The notes under the pieces are model-generated. The model was not told where the DNA came from and searched no databases. It worked only from the letters and a program-made list of their open reading frames with translations. Source: CAYHOI01 sp964358175 (GTDB lineage: Bacteria > Margulisbacteria > Riflemargulisbacteria > GWF2-35-9). Taken from it: DNA of 12,329 nucleotides. This document shows, in pieces, positions 1 to 8,067 of the stretch. Position numbers and translations under genes: made by a program. The stretch lies in the NCBI GenBank assembly GCA_964358175.1, contig CAYHOI010000055.1, positions 1 through 12,329 on the forward strand, read 5' to 3'. Numbering within the stretch: the first letter of the stretch is position 1; every line of letters starts with the position of its first letter.

Positions 1-260
1 ACTTGGAATGATAAAGCCATGTCAACTAGCTCATTTTATTGCCGTGCATAGTATATGCACTGTCCACCTCTTTGACCCCAAGCCTACTACCAAAAAAGAA
101 CATCGGAAAGTATGCGGTTCATAGATCGCTTACAAATCAAATTGGTTTACTCTTCCCTGGTTAACGGTTTCCACTGTTCTCTTCGCCTCATATGAGCACC
201 CCCTATGATTAGGGATACTCATAAATGCGCAATAAGCAATACTAATTCATGAACGATCTA
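1..260. other. Gene-free left edge with two small hairpins
   Basis: No open reading frame with recognisable content was found here. Two structures are visible. One is a perfect 7-bp inverted repeat with a 3-base loop at 44-60 (arms GTGCATA/TATGCAC). The other is an imperfect stem-loop at 191-223, with an outer 6-bp stem (TATGAG/CTCATA), a small internal loop, an inner 5-bp stem (CCCTA/TAGGG) and a 4-base loop. The second lies about 40 bases past the pabC stop in the direction of that operon, so it could mark the transcript end, but no T-run follows it on either strand. A TTGACA hexamer at 25-20 on the minus strand could be the -35 of a leftward promoter whose -10 falls outside the window. Confidence 0.35.
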
Positions 261-842
261 CTAGTCTATCATCCATGATCCTGTAGGCAGCACCTGCATT
301 CCCCTCAACGCATTCAGGATGGCAGCGTAACGAAATCTCGACAGCTCCTGCAGATGAATACGTGCAGGCGTAAGCACGCCTTTATTGAGGAGGAAAGCTC
401 GAAAAATTCCTGGAAGCAACGGTTTTTCTGGCGTCAACCATTTCTGTCCGTCAAAGAACGCAACATTGGCAATCGTTGTATCAGTGATCCAACCCTCTTT
501 CACAATCAAAACATCATCAGCCTGACCACGCTTTGCAAAAAGCTCGTCCAGTTTCGAACGATCTAAGAGCTTGTGAGAATAGTCCAATGTGCTTTTGACC
601 CTTTTGAGCGTCCGAATAGGCGAGGGCCTCAGGGGTTCAACCTCCACGCGATCCACAATTTCGCTATAGACAATGCGTACCCGATAGGCTCCTGAAGGGG
701 GTAAATCAGAAAGGTATTCAATGAGTTTAATGGGGGTTTTCGTTCCAAACAATTGGATTCGGCTCGCATTGGCTCTGGCCTCATGGTAGTCAAGATGTTG
801 CGGTTTTCCCTCGACCCATTTAATAGTCTCAAACAGTTTCAT
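261..842 (-). CDS. pabC: PabC-like aminodeoxychorismate lyase (PLP class IV)
   Basis: This 193-residue protein belongs to the PLP-dependent fold-type IV (branched-chain aminotransferase-like) family. In folate synthesis the PabC member converts 4-amino-4-deoxychorismate to p-aminobenzoate plus pyruvate in the cytosol. Visible features are an N-terminal MKLFETIKW start, a probable PLP lysine K91 in LDYSHKLLDRS, and the family segment around residues 116-127 (EGWITDTTIANV), where the glutamate and TTxAN residues contact cofactor and substrate. At 193 residues it is shorter than the approximately 270 of E. coli PabC, but compact forms of about 200 residues are common next to short PabB proteins. 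Its ATG lies 3 bases past the pabB stop, which strongly supports the lyase assignment over a branched-chain or D-amino acid aminotransferase. It is the last gene of the minus-strand operon. No pabA is present in the window. Confidence 0.86.
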   Translation of the reverse strand: MKLFETIKWVEGKPQHLDYHEARANASRIQLFGTKTPIKLIEYLSDLPPSGAYRVRIVYSEIVDRVEVEPLRPSPIRTLKRVKSTLDYSHKLLDRSKLDELFAKRGQADDVLIVKEGWITDTTIANVAFFDGQKWLTPEKPLLPGIFRAFLLNKGVLTPARIHLQELSRFRYAAILNALRGMQVLPTGSWMID

Positions 843-845
843 AGT

Positions 846-1814
846 TCAGAAGATGGGCAAATATATCTTATTTAACAGTTCCTGATATTCTTGGTGCGGA
901 TCGCTCTGAACCGTGATTCCACCGCCACTATGATAATAGAATGTCGTCTCCTTTTTCTCAATGAATCGGATAAGCACCGTGCTATCCAATGACTTCCCAT
1001 CGAAAACACCGGCCACTCCTGAATAGAATCCTCGATCAGGCTCCAGCTCGCGAATAATCGAAAGGGTTCGATGCTTGGGGGTTCCTGACACAGACCCTGC
1101 AGGTAACAGTTGATCGAGAATATCGCCCACATGCGAAGTCCAACCCGAGGACATGCGACCGCCTATTTCCGAACTCGTTTGCCAGAGCCTGGATGAGCCA
1201 CTTCCCACCTGCTCCAGATAGCGAAATCGCTGAACCCGCACCTGATCCGACACCTGACTCAAGTCGTTTCGCAGAAGATCCACAACCATCAAATGTTCCG
1301 CACTTTCTTTGGAATCGCCTATGAGCATCGAGCCATCAGGGTCATCCTGAACGCGTCGGGTTCCCTTCATAGGATGCGCCCGAATATGGTCTTCGTGAAT
1401 ACTGACAAACCGTTCTGGGGAGAAGCAGAGGAACTTATTGCGATATTTCACCTTAAATCCTGCTGAAATACCCCCATAAATCGCCTCAAAACTGGCTGAT
1501 AAATCAATCTGCGTTGGGAATGCGAGATTTAACAGATAAGTATTCCCAGCCTTCATTTCCTCAATCACACGGGAAAAGGCATGCTCATACTCGGTGTAAG
1601 TTATGGCCTTAACAATTTGAAGTACGGGATTCGTCAATAGCTCCGAAGCGAACTCCCGACGGGAAATAACTCCATCCATGTCGAACCAAATGTCAGCGGG
1701 AAGCTCAGAAAGCGGACAAACCTCCCCCTGTGTTTTGTCGAAGCTCACCACAAAAAAAAAGGGAATCGCATTTTGCCCAAGATCATTCATTTTCTGAAAC
1801 AAAGGGCTTGTCAT
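846..1814 (-). CDS. pabB: Aminodeoxychorismate synthase component I (PabB)
   Basis: This is a chorismate-binding enzyme of 322 residues, which aminates chorismate to 4-amino-4-deoxychorismate in p-aminobenzoate and folate synthesis. The C-terminal chorismate-binding domain fills most of the protein. The motif HPMKGTRR (147-154) carries K150, the lysine typical of aminodeoxychorismate synthases; anthranilate synthases usually have alanine there. Other family blocks are DLLRNDLSQV (179-188), PAGSVSGTPK (238-247), the glycine-rich region near 262-273 and GGGITVQSDP near 297-306. The long N-terminal extension of E. coli PabB (about 450 residues) is missing, as in the short PabB form known from several phyla. 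The ATG lies 7 bases after the dinG stop, with only a weak AGAG upstream, so translation probably depends on coupling. The glutaminase partner PabA is not encoded here and must lie elsewhere, or ammonia is used directly. Confidence 0.92.
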   Translation of the reverse strand: MTSPLFQKMNDLGQNAIPFFFVVSFDKTQGEVCPLSELPADIWFDMDGVISRREFASELLTNPVLQIVKAITYTEYEHAFSRVIEEMKAGNTYLLNLAFPTQIDLSASFEAIYGGISAGFKVKYRNKFLCFSPERFVSIHEDHIRAHPMKGTRRVQDDPDGSMLIGDSKESAEHLMVVDLLRNDLSQVSDQVRVQRFRYLEQVGSGSSRLWQTSSEIGGRMSSGWTSHVGDILDQLLPAGSVSGTPKHRTLSIIRELEPDRGFYSGVAGVFDGKSLDSTVLIRFIEKKETTFYYHSGGGITVQSDPHQEYQELLNKIYLPIF

Positions 1815-1821
1815 TCTCTAA

Positions 1822-4611
1822 CTAAAACCATTCAGTCAGAAGATTTCGCAAAGCATCGACATTCGGCGGAAACTGCCTGTTAGCAACAACAGACTGTAGG
1901 AAGGATTTCCCATAGCCTTGGGTGAGAACTCGCCGATCCAGAATAATCACGCTTCCTTTGTCCGTTTTGCTTCGAATGAGTCGCCCAAACCCCTGCTTGA
2001 AACGAGTCACAGCGTTAGGGATCACATAGTCGAAGAAACTGCTCTTTCCCTTCAGCCCCACCTGCTCCATTCGTGCCATGACAATCGGATCCGTAGGAAC
2101 ATCAAAGGGAAGTTTAACGATAATGACATGAGACAACGATTCTCCAGGAACATCAAGTCCTTCCCAGAAACTATCTGTTCCCATCAAAACCGAATTCACA
2201 TTCTCACGAAATTGTTTAATGATGTTGCGGTCTGACACCTTTCGTCCCTGACAGTAAACCGGAATTTTATGACGTTGCAGGGAGTCCTTGACCTGAAAAA
2301 AGACATCATTCAAGTGCTTGTGAGAGGTAAATAGAACCAATGCTTTTCCTTGCGTAGTTAACAAAATATTCTCAATATATTCAGAAAGTTTCTGTACATA
2401 CTCTTTTGTATCCTCAAAAATGGGCGCATCCTGTGGCGCACACAGCAAAATACTTTTTTCAAGATCAAAGGGGGAGGACAAACTAAAGGTTTCAACTTTT
2501 CGATCTGTTTCAAGATAACCAATTCGCGACAGAAAGTAGTTGAAGTTGTTTTTTACCGATAAAGTCGCAGAGGTAAACATCACAGATCGTTTAGCATTAA
2601 AAACATACTTCTGCAAGTCTGTGCCTACCTCAATGGGAACAGCCTTGAGTTCAAAATACCGGCTTCGTTTCATCTCAATCGCATCAACCCAACGAACCGT
2701 ATTTTCATTTTTTTGACGAAGAAATTTCAGATCCTCACGAATGTAGAGAACTTCGAGTTGTATTTTTCGATAAAAAGCATATTGAACCTTGGTTATATGT
2801 GTCTTCACTTCATACCCAGCATCCTCCAACATCAATGAAATTTCTCCAAGCAATCGGTCCATTTCTTCCATAAGACCCTCAAGCAAAGTTTGTTCAGCCA
2901 AGGCAAGTTGTTTAAAACTCAGTTTCTTCTGAGATTTCTTGAAAAAGTAGTTTTCCTTTTCCTTCTCCATGAAAATCGACTCGATCTTCTCAAAAAATTC
3001 CATATTAAGTTCAAGCCAAGCGCGAGAAGTGACCTGCAAAGACCTCAATTTATTAGCAACCAGAGGGGCATATGGATTCTTTCCCTCCCAAAGCCGTTGC
3101 TCCACAAGCTTCACCGCAACTTCATGAATTCGTTTTCTGCTCAGTGTCCTCGAAAAACACTGAGTGGCGATATCTTCAATCGCATGGGCTTCATCAATAA
3201 CGAGATGATGATAGTCTGGCAATATATTCGCTTCATAAAAAACGTCCGAGAAAAGTAATGCATGATTTACGACAAGAATATGGGCAGATTTGGCGCGCTT
3301 TTTAATCCGGTTGAGGAAACAAATTGTTTTGAAAGGACATTTGTTGCCCAAGCAGGAATGGCTATCCGAATAGACCTGATTTTTGAATCGGGTTACCAAG
3401 CTATTGTGGATTTCAGAAAAATCACCATTTTCCGACGTAAGCAACCACAACATGATTGAAAGCACCCCCACCATGTCTTCCTGATTTTTTTCTTGAATAA
3501 TCCGTGCAAAGACGTACGCCAATTTATTCATGCACAGATAATTTTCACGCCCCTTGACCATGACGTAATCGATGGGGACATTCAACGCACTTTTGAGAAA
3601 GGGAATATCTTTGTCGACTAACTGCTCCTGAAGCGTCTTGGTTCGTGTCGAAATAACCACTGGTTCAGACGTATTGAGTGCGTAATGAATCGCAGGAATA
3701 AGGTAAGCGAATGATTTACCAACACCGGTCCCTGCCTCTACCACCTGGTGAAGTCCTTCGCTTAGCCCATTCCAAACATGCTCCAACATATCGATTTGAG
3801 ACGTTCGGCGTTCATAGTGCTTCATGGTCACACCTAACCGTCCGTCTTGATCAAAATACCGAAACATCGTTGCTAGATCTACAGACTCAGCGTCTCGATG
3901 ACGTTTCGGGATACCCTCTGAGCTCGGTTTATCCAGATTCATCCCTCCAAAGCGTTCTGTAAAGAGCAAAATCCAGGGGAATTCCTCTCCGACAGCCTGT
4001 TTAGGAAAGCTGTTCTTTAAAATGGTCTTCAGGCTCCAATTCACCGACTCCGCATAATAGGCAAGGAAGGCCACAATATCAGGCTCCAATTGAAGAATTT
4101 TATCAAGAAGCGTCAAGTACAAACGACTTGTCATCATTGCATCCTCTTTTGCACGATGCACATTTTCCTCTTCAATCCCAAATAATTTCGCTAAATGCCC
4201 AAGCTTGTAACTTCGCTCCGTTGGCATCAAGAGAGAAGCCAAATCTAATGTATCAATGTGTGGATTCTCCACCGGAGGATAGCCATTTTTGATGAGTGCG
4301 GCATTAAGCATACCGAGATCGAATTGGATATTGTGTCCAACGACAAACCGATCCCCGATGAACTTCAGTATTTCTGAGGCTATCTCGTGAAAATGTGGTG
4401 CAGAAGAAACCATGTCATTCGTGATCCCCGTCATATTTACAACATACTCATTAATCTTTTGAGAAGAACGAATAAATGACGCGTATTCGTCTACCAGTTT
4501 CCCCTTCTCGTAGCGAACAAGACCTATCTCAATAATATCGTTATCCTGTACGCCAAGTCCGGTAGTTTCGACGTCAAAAGCGACGAAAGAACCAGATTTA
4601 TTGCGTGACAT
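1822..4611 (-). CDS. dinG: DinG-family helicase with N-terminal DEDDh exonuclease
   Basis: This 929-residue protein fuses a DnaQ-like 3'-5' exonuclease to an XPD/DinG superfamily 2 helicase. The exonuclease domain (about 1-170) has a complete DEDDh set: D13 and E15 in FDVETTG, D98 in GHNIQFD, H152 and D157. The helicase has Walker A AGTGVGKS (293-300), a DEAH box (473-476) and, near the C-terminus, the QGFGRLIRS segment. Four cysteines suited to a [4Fe-4S] cluster are visible: C360, then C420, C425 and C431 in the spaced cluster. Staphylococcal DinG of the same architecture lacks this cluster and behaves as a nuclease, so retention of all four cysteines suggests an active helicase here. The likely role is unwinding D-loops, R-loops or damaged structures in DNA repair. 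The ATG overlaps the 3' end of hflX by 14 bases. Length and architecture match the approximately 930-residue DinG known from Firmicutes. Confidence 0.95.
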   Translation of the reverse strand: MSRNKSGSFVAFDVETTGLGVQDNDIIEIGLVRYEKGKLVDEYASFIRSSQKINEYVVNMTGITNDMVSSAPHFHEIASEILKFIGDRFVVGHNIQFDLGMLNAALIKNGYPPVENPHIDTLDLASLLMPTERSYKLGHLAKLFGIEEENVHRAKEDAMMTSRLYLTLLDKILQLEPDIVAFLAYYAESVNWSLKTILKNSFPKQAVGEEFPWILLFTERFGGMNLDKPSSEGIPKRHRDAESVDLATMFRYFDQDGRLGVTMKHYERRTSQIDMLEHVWNGLSEGLHQVVEAGTGVGKSFAYLIPAIHYALNTSEPVVISTRTKTLQEQLVDKDIPFLKSALNVPIDYVMVKGRENYLCMNKLAYVFARIIQEKNQEDMVGVLSIMLWLLTSENGDFSEIHNSLVTRFKNQVYSDSHSCLGNKCPFKTICFLNRIKKRAKSAHILVVNHALLFSDVFYEANILPDYHHLVIDEAHAIEDIATQCFSRTLSRKRIHEVAVKLVEQRLWEGKNPYAPLVANKLRSLQVTSRAWLELNMEFFEKIESIFMEKEKENYFFKKSQKKLSFKQLALAEQTLLEGLMEEMDRLLGEISLMLEDAGYEVKTHITKVQYAFYRKIQLEVLYIREDLKFLRQKNENTVRWVDAIEMKRSRYFELKAVPIEVGTDLQKYVFNAKRSVMFTSATLSVKNNFNYFLSRIGYLETDRKVETFSLSSPFDLEKSILLCAPQDAPIFEDTKEYVQKLSEYIENILLTTQGKALVLFTSHKHLNDVFFQVKDSLQRHKIPVYCQGRKVSDRNIIKQFRENVNSVLMGTDSFWEGLDVPGESLSHVIIVKLPFDVPTDPIVMARMEQVGLKGKSSFFDYVIPNAVTRFKQGFGRLIRSKTDKGSVIILDRRVLTQGYGKSFLQSVVANRQFPPNVDALRNLLTEWF

Positions 4612-5665
4612 GTTCAGGGCTTGGCTGGATTTTATTGATAATATTTTGGGTCAGTTTGTCGAGATTTTGACCCGTTTTGACAGAAATCATCAAGGCACTC
4701 TCGCCAACTCCCTCTGGAAGGGTCGACAACAAATCACATTTATTGAATACTTCAATCATTGGCTTATCTGCGATTCCGAGCTCCTCAAGAACCGACTGTA
4801 CAGAAAGTATCTGCTTTTGATAGTACGGATGTGAAATATCAATTACATGAATCAGTAGATCACTCAAGAGGACTTCCTCCAAAGTTGCCTTAAAGGATTC
4901 CACCAGGAAGTGGGGCAAATTGGTAATAAATCCAACAGTATCTACCAGATAAAATGTTCCCTCCGGACGAACGACCTTTTTGGTAATTGTATCGAGCGTT
5001 GCAAACAACTGATCTTTCGCAAGAACTGATTTTCCGTGAAAAGAATTGAATAAACTTGACTTCCCCGCGTTGGTATAACCGACAAGAGCCACAATTGGCA
5101 TATCGCTTTTGTGGCGCCTTTTTCGCTGAACATCTCTGTCCTGTCGAACCTTTTCCAAATCCTCTCGCAATTTACTAATTCGTTTTTTTAGAACACGCCG
5201 ATCCGTTTCCAGCTGTTGTTCTCCAGCCCCGCGCATACCGATCCCGCCCTTTTGACGAGACAAATGACTCCACATTCGGGTCAGACGGGGAAGCATATAT
5301 CGAAGCCGCGCCATTTCAACTTGTAGCTGAGCCTCTTTGGTGAGTGCTCGTGTAGCAAAGATTTCCAGGATAACCTCCGTACGGTCGAGGACACGTACCT
5401 TCAATTGAGTTTCTAGTTCTCGTTTCTGTACAGGTGAAATATTGTCACTGATGACCAAGGTATTTACCTGGAACTCTCCAAGGAGTCTCAGGACTTCCTC
5501 TAGTTTACCTTTTCCCAGATAGGTCGCTTGATTTACCAGCTCGGGACGAATGGTCACCGTCAGAACGACCTCGGCACCCAGATTTTCTACCAAAGAAATC
5601 ATCTCTCTGGTCACGTCATCAAAATTGCGATCTTTGACAGAAACGAGTATCACGGAATCTGGCAT
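4598..5665 (-). CDS. hflX: Ribosome-associated GTPase HflX (short form)
   Basis: HflX binds the 50S subunit and splits or rescues stalled and stressed ribosomes. From the ATG at 5665 the protein has 355 residues. The HflX N-terminal domain ends in the diagnostic glycine-rich segment GGIGMRGAGEQQLETDRR (about 140-157), followed by a basic coiled linker (158-187). The G domain has G1 GYTNAGKS (196-203), G3 DTVGF (242-246), G4 NKCD (308-311) and G5 SVKTG (about 328-332). The protein stops one helix after G5, so the extra C-terminal domain of E. coli HflX (426 residues) is absent. The reading frame also permits a TTG one codon earlier, but the ATG overlaps the gpsA stop as TGATG, the same arrangement as at the plsY/gpsA junction, so I chose it. 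Expression is likely coupled to gpsA, and no strong Shine-Dalgarno sequence is visible. Confidence 0.93.
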   Translation of the reverse strand: MPDSVILVSVKDRNFDDVTREMISLVENLGAEVVLTVTIRPELVNQATYLGKGKLEEVLRLLGEFQVNTLVISDNISPVQKRELETQLKVRVLDRTEVILEIFATRALTKEAQLQVEMARLRYMLPRLTRMWSHLSRQKGGIGMRGAGEQQLETDRRVLKKRISKLREDLEKVRQDRDVQRKRRHKSDMPIVALVGYTNAGKSSLFNSFHGKSVLAKDQLFATLDTITKKVVRPEGTFYLVDTVGFITNLPHFLVESFKATLEEVLLSDLLIHVIDISHPYYQKQILSVQSVLEELGIADKPMIEVFNKCDLLSTLPEGVGESALMISVKTGQNLDKLTQNIINKIQPSPEHVTQ

Positions 5666-6675
5666 CAATCTTCAGCCTTCAAGTCGCGCGTCATCAAAAG
5701 GCCAATGGCTTTCTCGAGGGGCAATTTTTCATATAAAACTTCATATACTGCGGTGGTAATGGGCATCGAAATCCCCCTTTGTTTGGCAAGCAACGCAATC
5801 ACTTTGCTCGTTTTCACTCCCTCCGCTACCGCAACCATCCCCGAAACAATTTCTTGGATGGTTTCTCCCTTCCCTATCTGAAAGCCAACAGAATAGTTCC
5901 TGCTTTGTGGACCCAAACAGGTTGTGATCAAATCGCCGAACCCAGACAAACCCGAAAGGGTCTCCTCTCGCGCACCCTGACTGAGTGCAAAGCGCTTCAT
6001 CTCAGCAATCCCTCGCACGAGCAAAGCCGCCTTGGCATTTGCACCCAGCTCTAACGCATCAAGAATTCCTGCTGCAATAGCGATGACATTTTTGAGAATA
6101 CCCCCATATTCCACGCCAATCAGATCATCTGAATAGTACGCACGAAACTGCGGAGAGCTGATCAGCATCTGAATTGTTTGAGCCGTTGCTTGATTTCGGC
6201 AGGCAACGACGGTCGCCGCAGGCTTGCCAAGATAAATTTCACCAGCCAAATTGGGGCCAGAGAGAATCACAAAACGGTTTTGAAGAACATCTTCTGACAA
6301 TTCCTCTGTAGCCATCTCCAGAATGGATCGATGGGTTTTCTCCTCCATCCCCTTGGTCGCGCTCACCACGATCTGATCGGCTCGCAGAATCGGCATCAAA
6401 GAGCGCAATGTCTGACGATAATAGGGAGAGGCCACTACCAGAAAAATCGTCGATATGCCGGGAAGCAACCGAAACATCTCAGGCTCAAGAATCGCTTGAA
6501 TTCGGTCTGAGAGTATCGGTCTTTTGGGCAAATAGGTGGTATTGGTATGCAGGGTATTAATTTCCTTCAGAATCTTTGGATCATGGCAAACGAGGGAAAC
6601 CAGACAACCTTTGTGCGCGAGCAACTGCGCTATTGTTGTTCCCCATGCCCCGCACCCGTACACAAGACTGTGCAT
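5665..6675 (-). CDS. gpsA: NAD(P)-dependent glycerol-3-phosphate dehydrogenase
   Basis: GpsA reduces dihydroxyacetone phosphate to sn-glycerol-3-phosphate, the backbone for phospholipids. From the ATG at 6675 the protein has 336 residues, normal for the family. It begins with the Rossmann motif GCGAWGT (7-13). It carries SATKGME with K108, SGPNLAGE (about 139-146), the catalytic lysine K195 in GILKNVIAIAAG, GLSGFGDLITTC (about 242-253) and the R259-N260 pair of the substrate-binding RNY segment. An in-frame TTG one codon upstream would also be readable and lies 8 bases after a GGAG, against 11 for the ATG. The ATG start aligns exactly with the usual M-x5-GxGxWG spacing and overlaps the plsY stop as TGATG. 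It sits directly after plsY, which uses its product, so the two steps are co-expressed. Confidence 0.97.
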   Translation of the reverse strand: MHSLVYGCGAWGTTIAQLLAHKGCLVSLVCHDPKILKEINTLHTNTTYLPKRPILSDRIQAILEPEMFRLLPGISTIFLVVASPYYRQTLRSLMPILRADQIVVSATKGMEEKTHRSILEMATEELSEDVLQNRFVILSGPNLAGEIYLGKPAATVVACRNQATAQTIQMLISSPQFRAYYSDDLIGVEYGGILKNVIAIAAGILDALELGANAKAALLVRGIAEMKRFALSQGAREETLSGLSGFGDLITTCLGPQSRNYSVGFQIGKGETIQEIVSGMVAVAEGVKTSKVIALLAKQRGISMPITTAVYEVLYEKLPLEKAIGLLMTRDLKAED

Positions 6676-7259
6676 CAAATCTTGTTCTCCTTGCCCTGGA
6701 GGAGTCGATGAATATTTGGGACATGTTTATAGACAATATATCCAACCGCAACGGTAATAAGGCACTGATATTCCCATGGAACTCCGAAGAACGGGATAAA
6801 TGTAAGACCGACCATCAAGGGCCCCGTGATGAGAGATCCTAGCGAGACATATCGTGTGATCAGGATAATGCTCGTCTCGACCACAAACCCCACTAGAGCT
6901 ATCCCGGGGGTCAGGAAAACAAGAACACCCAGCCCCGTCGCCACCCCTTTGCCGCCCTTAAACCCCAGAAAGGGCGTCAGGGTATGCCCGATGATCGCCA
7001 AAAGACCGCTGAGAGCAATCAAGCTATATTGGTTCGCGAAAAATAGGTTTGCAAAATAAACAGCAAGCACTCCTTTGAGCAGATCCAGCAAAAAAGTGAG
7101 TAAAGCCCAGCCAAAACCCAAAGCACGAAAAGCATTAGTAGTTCCGGTGCTTTTGCTGCCGACCTCCAGCAGATTCACGCCTCTGAGCCTGCCGATCAGG
7201 TAGCCGAAGGGGATAGAGCCAAGAAAATAGGAAAGAAGAATAATGAAAACGACTTGCAT
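6675..7259 (-). CDS. plsY: Acyl-phosphate:glycerol-3-phosphate acyltransferase PlsY
   Basis: PlsY is an inner-membrane enzyme that transfers an acyl group from acyl-phosphate to glycerol-3-phosphate, giving lysophosphatidic acid. The 194-residue protein is of normal length and strongly hydrophobic, with several membrane helices. It contains the three PlsY motifs: LGSIPFGYLIGR with the following GTTNAFR near residues 14-46, GGKGVATGLG at about 103-112, and KHVPNIHRLLQG near the C-terminus. The ATG at 7259 is the only possible start: an in-frame stop lies three codons upstream (7268-7266), and no alternative start follows before the conserved first helix. No Shine-Dalgarno sequence precedes it. 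It is the first gene of the minus-strand operon; its partner gpsA overlaps its stop codon. Confidence 0.97.
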   Translation of the reverse strand: MQVVFIILLSYFLGSIPFGYLIGRLRGVNLLEVGSKSTGTTNAFRALGFGWALLTFLLDLLKGVLAVYFANLFFANQYSLIALSGLLAIIGHTLTPFLGFKGGKGVATGLGVLVFLTPGIALVGFVVETSIILITRYVSLGSLITGPLMVGLTFIPFFGVPWEYQCLITVAVGYIVYKHVPNIHRLLQGKENKI

Positions 7260-7267
7260 CTGAGGTC

Positions 7268-7276
7268 ATTATACCA
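7268..7276 (-). promoter_or_regulatory. Extended -10 promoter of the plsY operon
   Basis: On the minus strand the sequence reads TGGTATAAT, a consensus -10 box (7273-7268) with the TG of an extended -10 directly upstream. No convincing -35 is found at 16-18 bases spacing, which is acceptable for extended -10 promoters. Counting from the last T as -7 puts the start of transcription near 7261, two bases before the plsY ATG, so the mRNA would be leaderless or nearly so. This is an inference from sequence only. Confidence 0.55.
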
Positions 7277-7462
7277 GCTTCATAACAACTAAAAAATATA
7301 ATTTCGCGAGCAATTCCCAGCTGGGCAGCGTACACGCCAAGGCGCGACAATTAATGAGTCCCGCCCTGTAGCGAGAACCACAGCGCATAGAGGGAGCGGA
7401 ACAACGAACCTCCTTCTTGCGCTCTTGCTCTGCCCTAACAAGCGTAGTAGGATTTCGCCAGG
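7277..7462. other. Divergent intergenic region between plsY and pseudopilin genes
   Basis: These 186 bases separate the leftward housekeeping operon from the rightward pseudopilin genes. A perfect 10-bp palindrome, CCCAGCTGGG, lies at 7316-7325 and could be a regulator site. I found no -35/-10 pair of good quality for the rightward genes, and no sigma-54 type GG-N10-GC promoter that I trust. The bases just before the first pseudopilin start hold only weak Shine-Dalgarno-like purine runs (around 7449-7462). Confidence 0.35.
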
Positions 7463-7783
7463 ATGCCTCTCAAACCCAAAAAAGGTTATTTGCTCATTGA
7501 AACACTCCTGGCTCTCCTGATTCTGGCATCCATCTGCATCCCCTGGGTTAATTTCCTTCGGACACTATCCCCAAGGAAACAAGCCCAAGAGATCACCCTC
7601 TTTTTCTCAACGAAGAAACTTTTCCTACAAGCACTTGATGAAGATATTCCCGCCAAAGTCCTCAACGGTTCAATCGAGTACAGAATACAAAAGTTTCCGC
7701 TCAAAGAGGGCTTAAGACAGCTTCAGGTGGACTGCTTCATTCAGGGACGCCTTCGCTATTCCCTTGTGGGAGTAGTCCGATGA
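7463..7783 (+). CDS. Minor pseudopilin with prepilin leader (type II secretion/type IV pilus)
   Basis: This 106-residue protein starts with a short basic leader followed by a prepilin peptidase site: MPLKPKKG, then YLLIETLLALLILASIC. Cleavage after G8 would leave tyrosine at position 1 and the conserved glutamate at position 5 of the mature protein, followed by one hydrophobic helix to about residue 30. This is the N-terminal class III signal of pilins and pseudopilins, which are processed and methylated by PilD-type peptidases and assembled in the inner membrane. The remainder is a small polar domain that I cannot place in GspH, I, J or K. Its stop overlaps the next start as ATGA. No cysteine pair or major-pilin size is seen, so a minor or initiating pseudopilin role is likely. 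The gene may be the first of a three-gene unit. Confidence 0.8.
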   Translation: MPLKPKKGYLLIETLLALLILASICIPWVNFLRTLSPRKQAQEITLFFSTKKLFLQALDEDIPAKVLNGSIEYRIQKFPLKEGLRQLQVDCFIQGRLRYSLVGVVR

Positions 7784-8067
7784 AACATGGGGTTACGCTT
7801 CTCGAGACTCTGATAGCATTGTTCATCTCAACGTTGCTATTTCAGGCTATTTTCCAATTAACGCAATTGTCCTTTACCGAATCCAAGAAATTCAGGCTCG
7901 CCCAGAGAGCTTTTGCGAAGGAGCTTGAGAGCTTACACGATTATGATAAAGCTCTACTAGAGGGCAGACGAATTGAGCTCCCCTTCAAAGTAGCCTCGCT
8001 GAATCATCAAGAAAGTTTTACTGAATTCAAAAGTTTTCAAGGATACCTCGGAGTCACTCTTCCATGA
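7780..8067 (+). CDS. Second minor pseudopilin with prepilin leader
   Basis: This is a 95-residue protein with a minimal leader MKHG followed by VTLLETLIALFISTLLFQAIF. The predicted cleavage after G4 leaves a glutamate at mature position 5 inside a hydrophobic helix spanning about residues 5-27. The rest is a charged, partly helical domain with no recognised motif. The overlap with the preceding gene (ATGA at 7780-7783) and the same overlap with the next gene (8064-8067) indicate translational coupling and a joint function. It resembles the small GspI/GspJ-like or ComG-like minor pseudopilins in layout, but the sequence is too short to assign which one. The alternative, a pilus-tip component of a type IV pilus, cannot be excluded. 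Confidence 0.8.
   Translation: MKHGVTLLETLIALFISTLLFQAIFQLTQLSFTESKKFRLAQRAFAKELESLHDYDKALLEGRRIELPFKVASLNHQESFTEFKSFQGYLGVTLP

Noticed and set aside
184..194. An 11-base match (CGCCTCATATG) between the left edge and 12122-12132
   Set aside because: Matches of this length are expected by chance in 12 kb, and the flanks do not agree.
191..223. Stem-loop after pabC as an intrinsic terminator
   Set aside because: The stem is interrupted by an internal loop and no T-run follows on either strand, so I list it only as a hairpin in the left-edge entry.
7135..7350. Minus-strand frame extending upstream of plsY as a longer or separate gene
   Set aside because: It is in another frame, overlaps the conserved PlsY N-terminus and has no family features.
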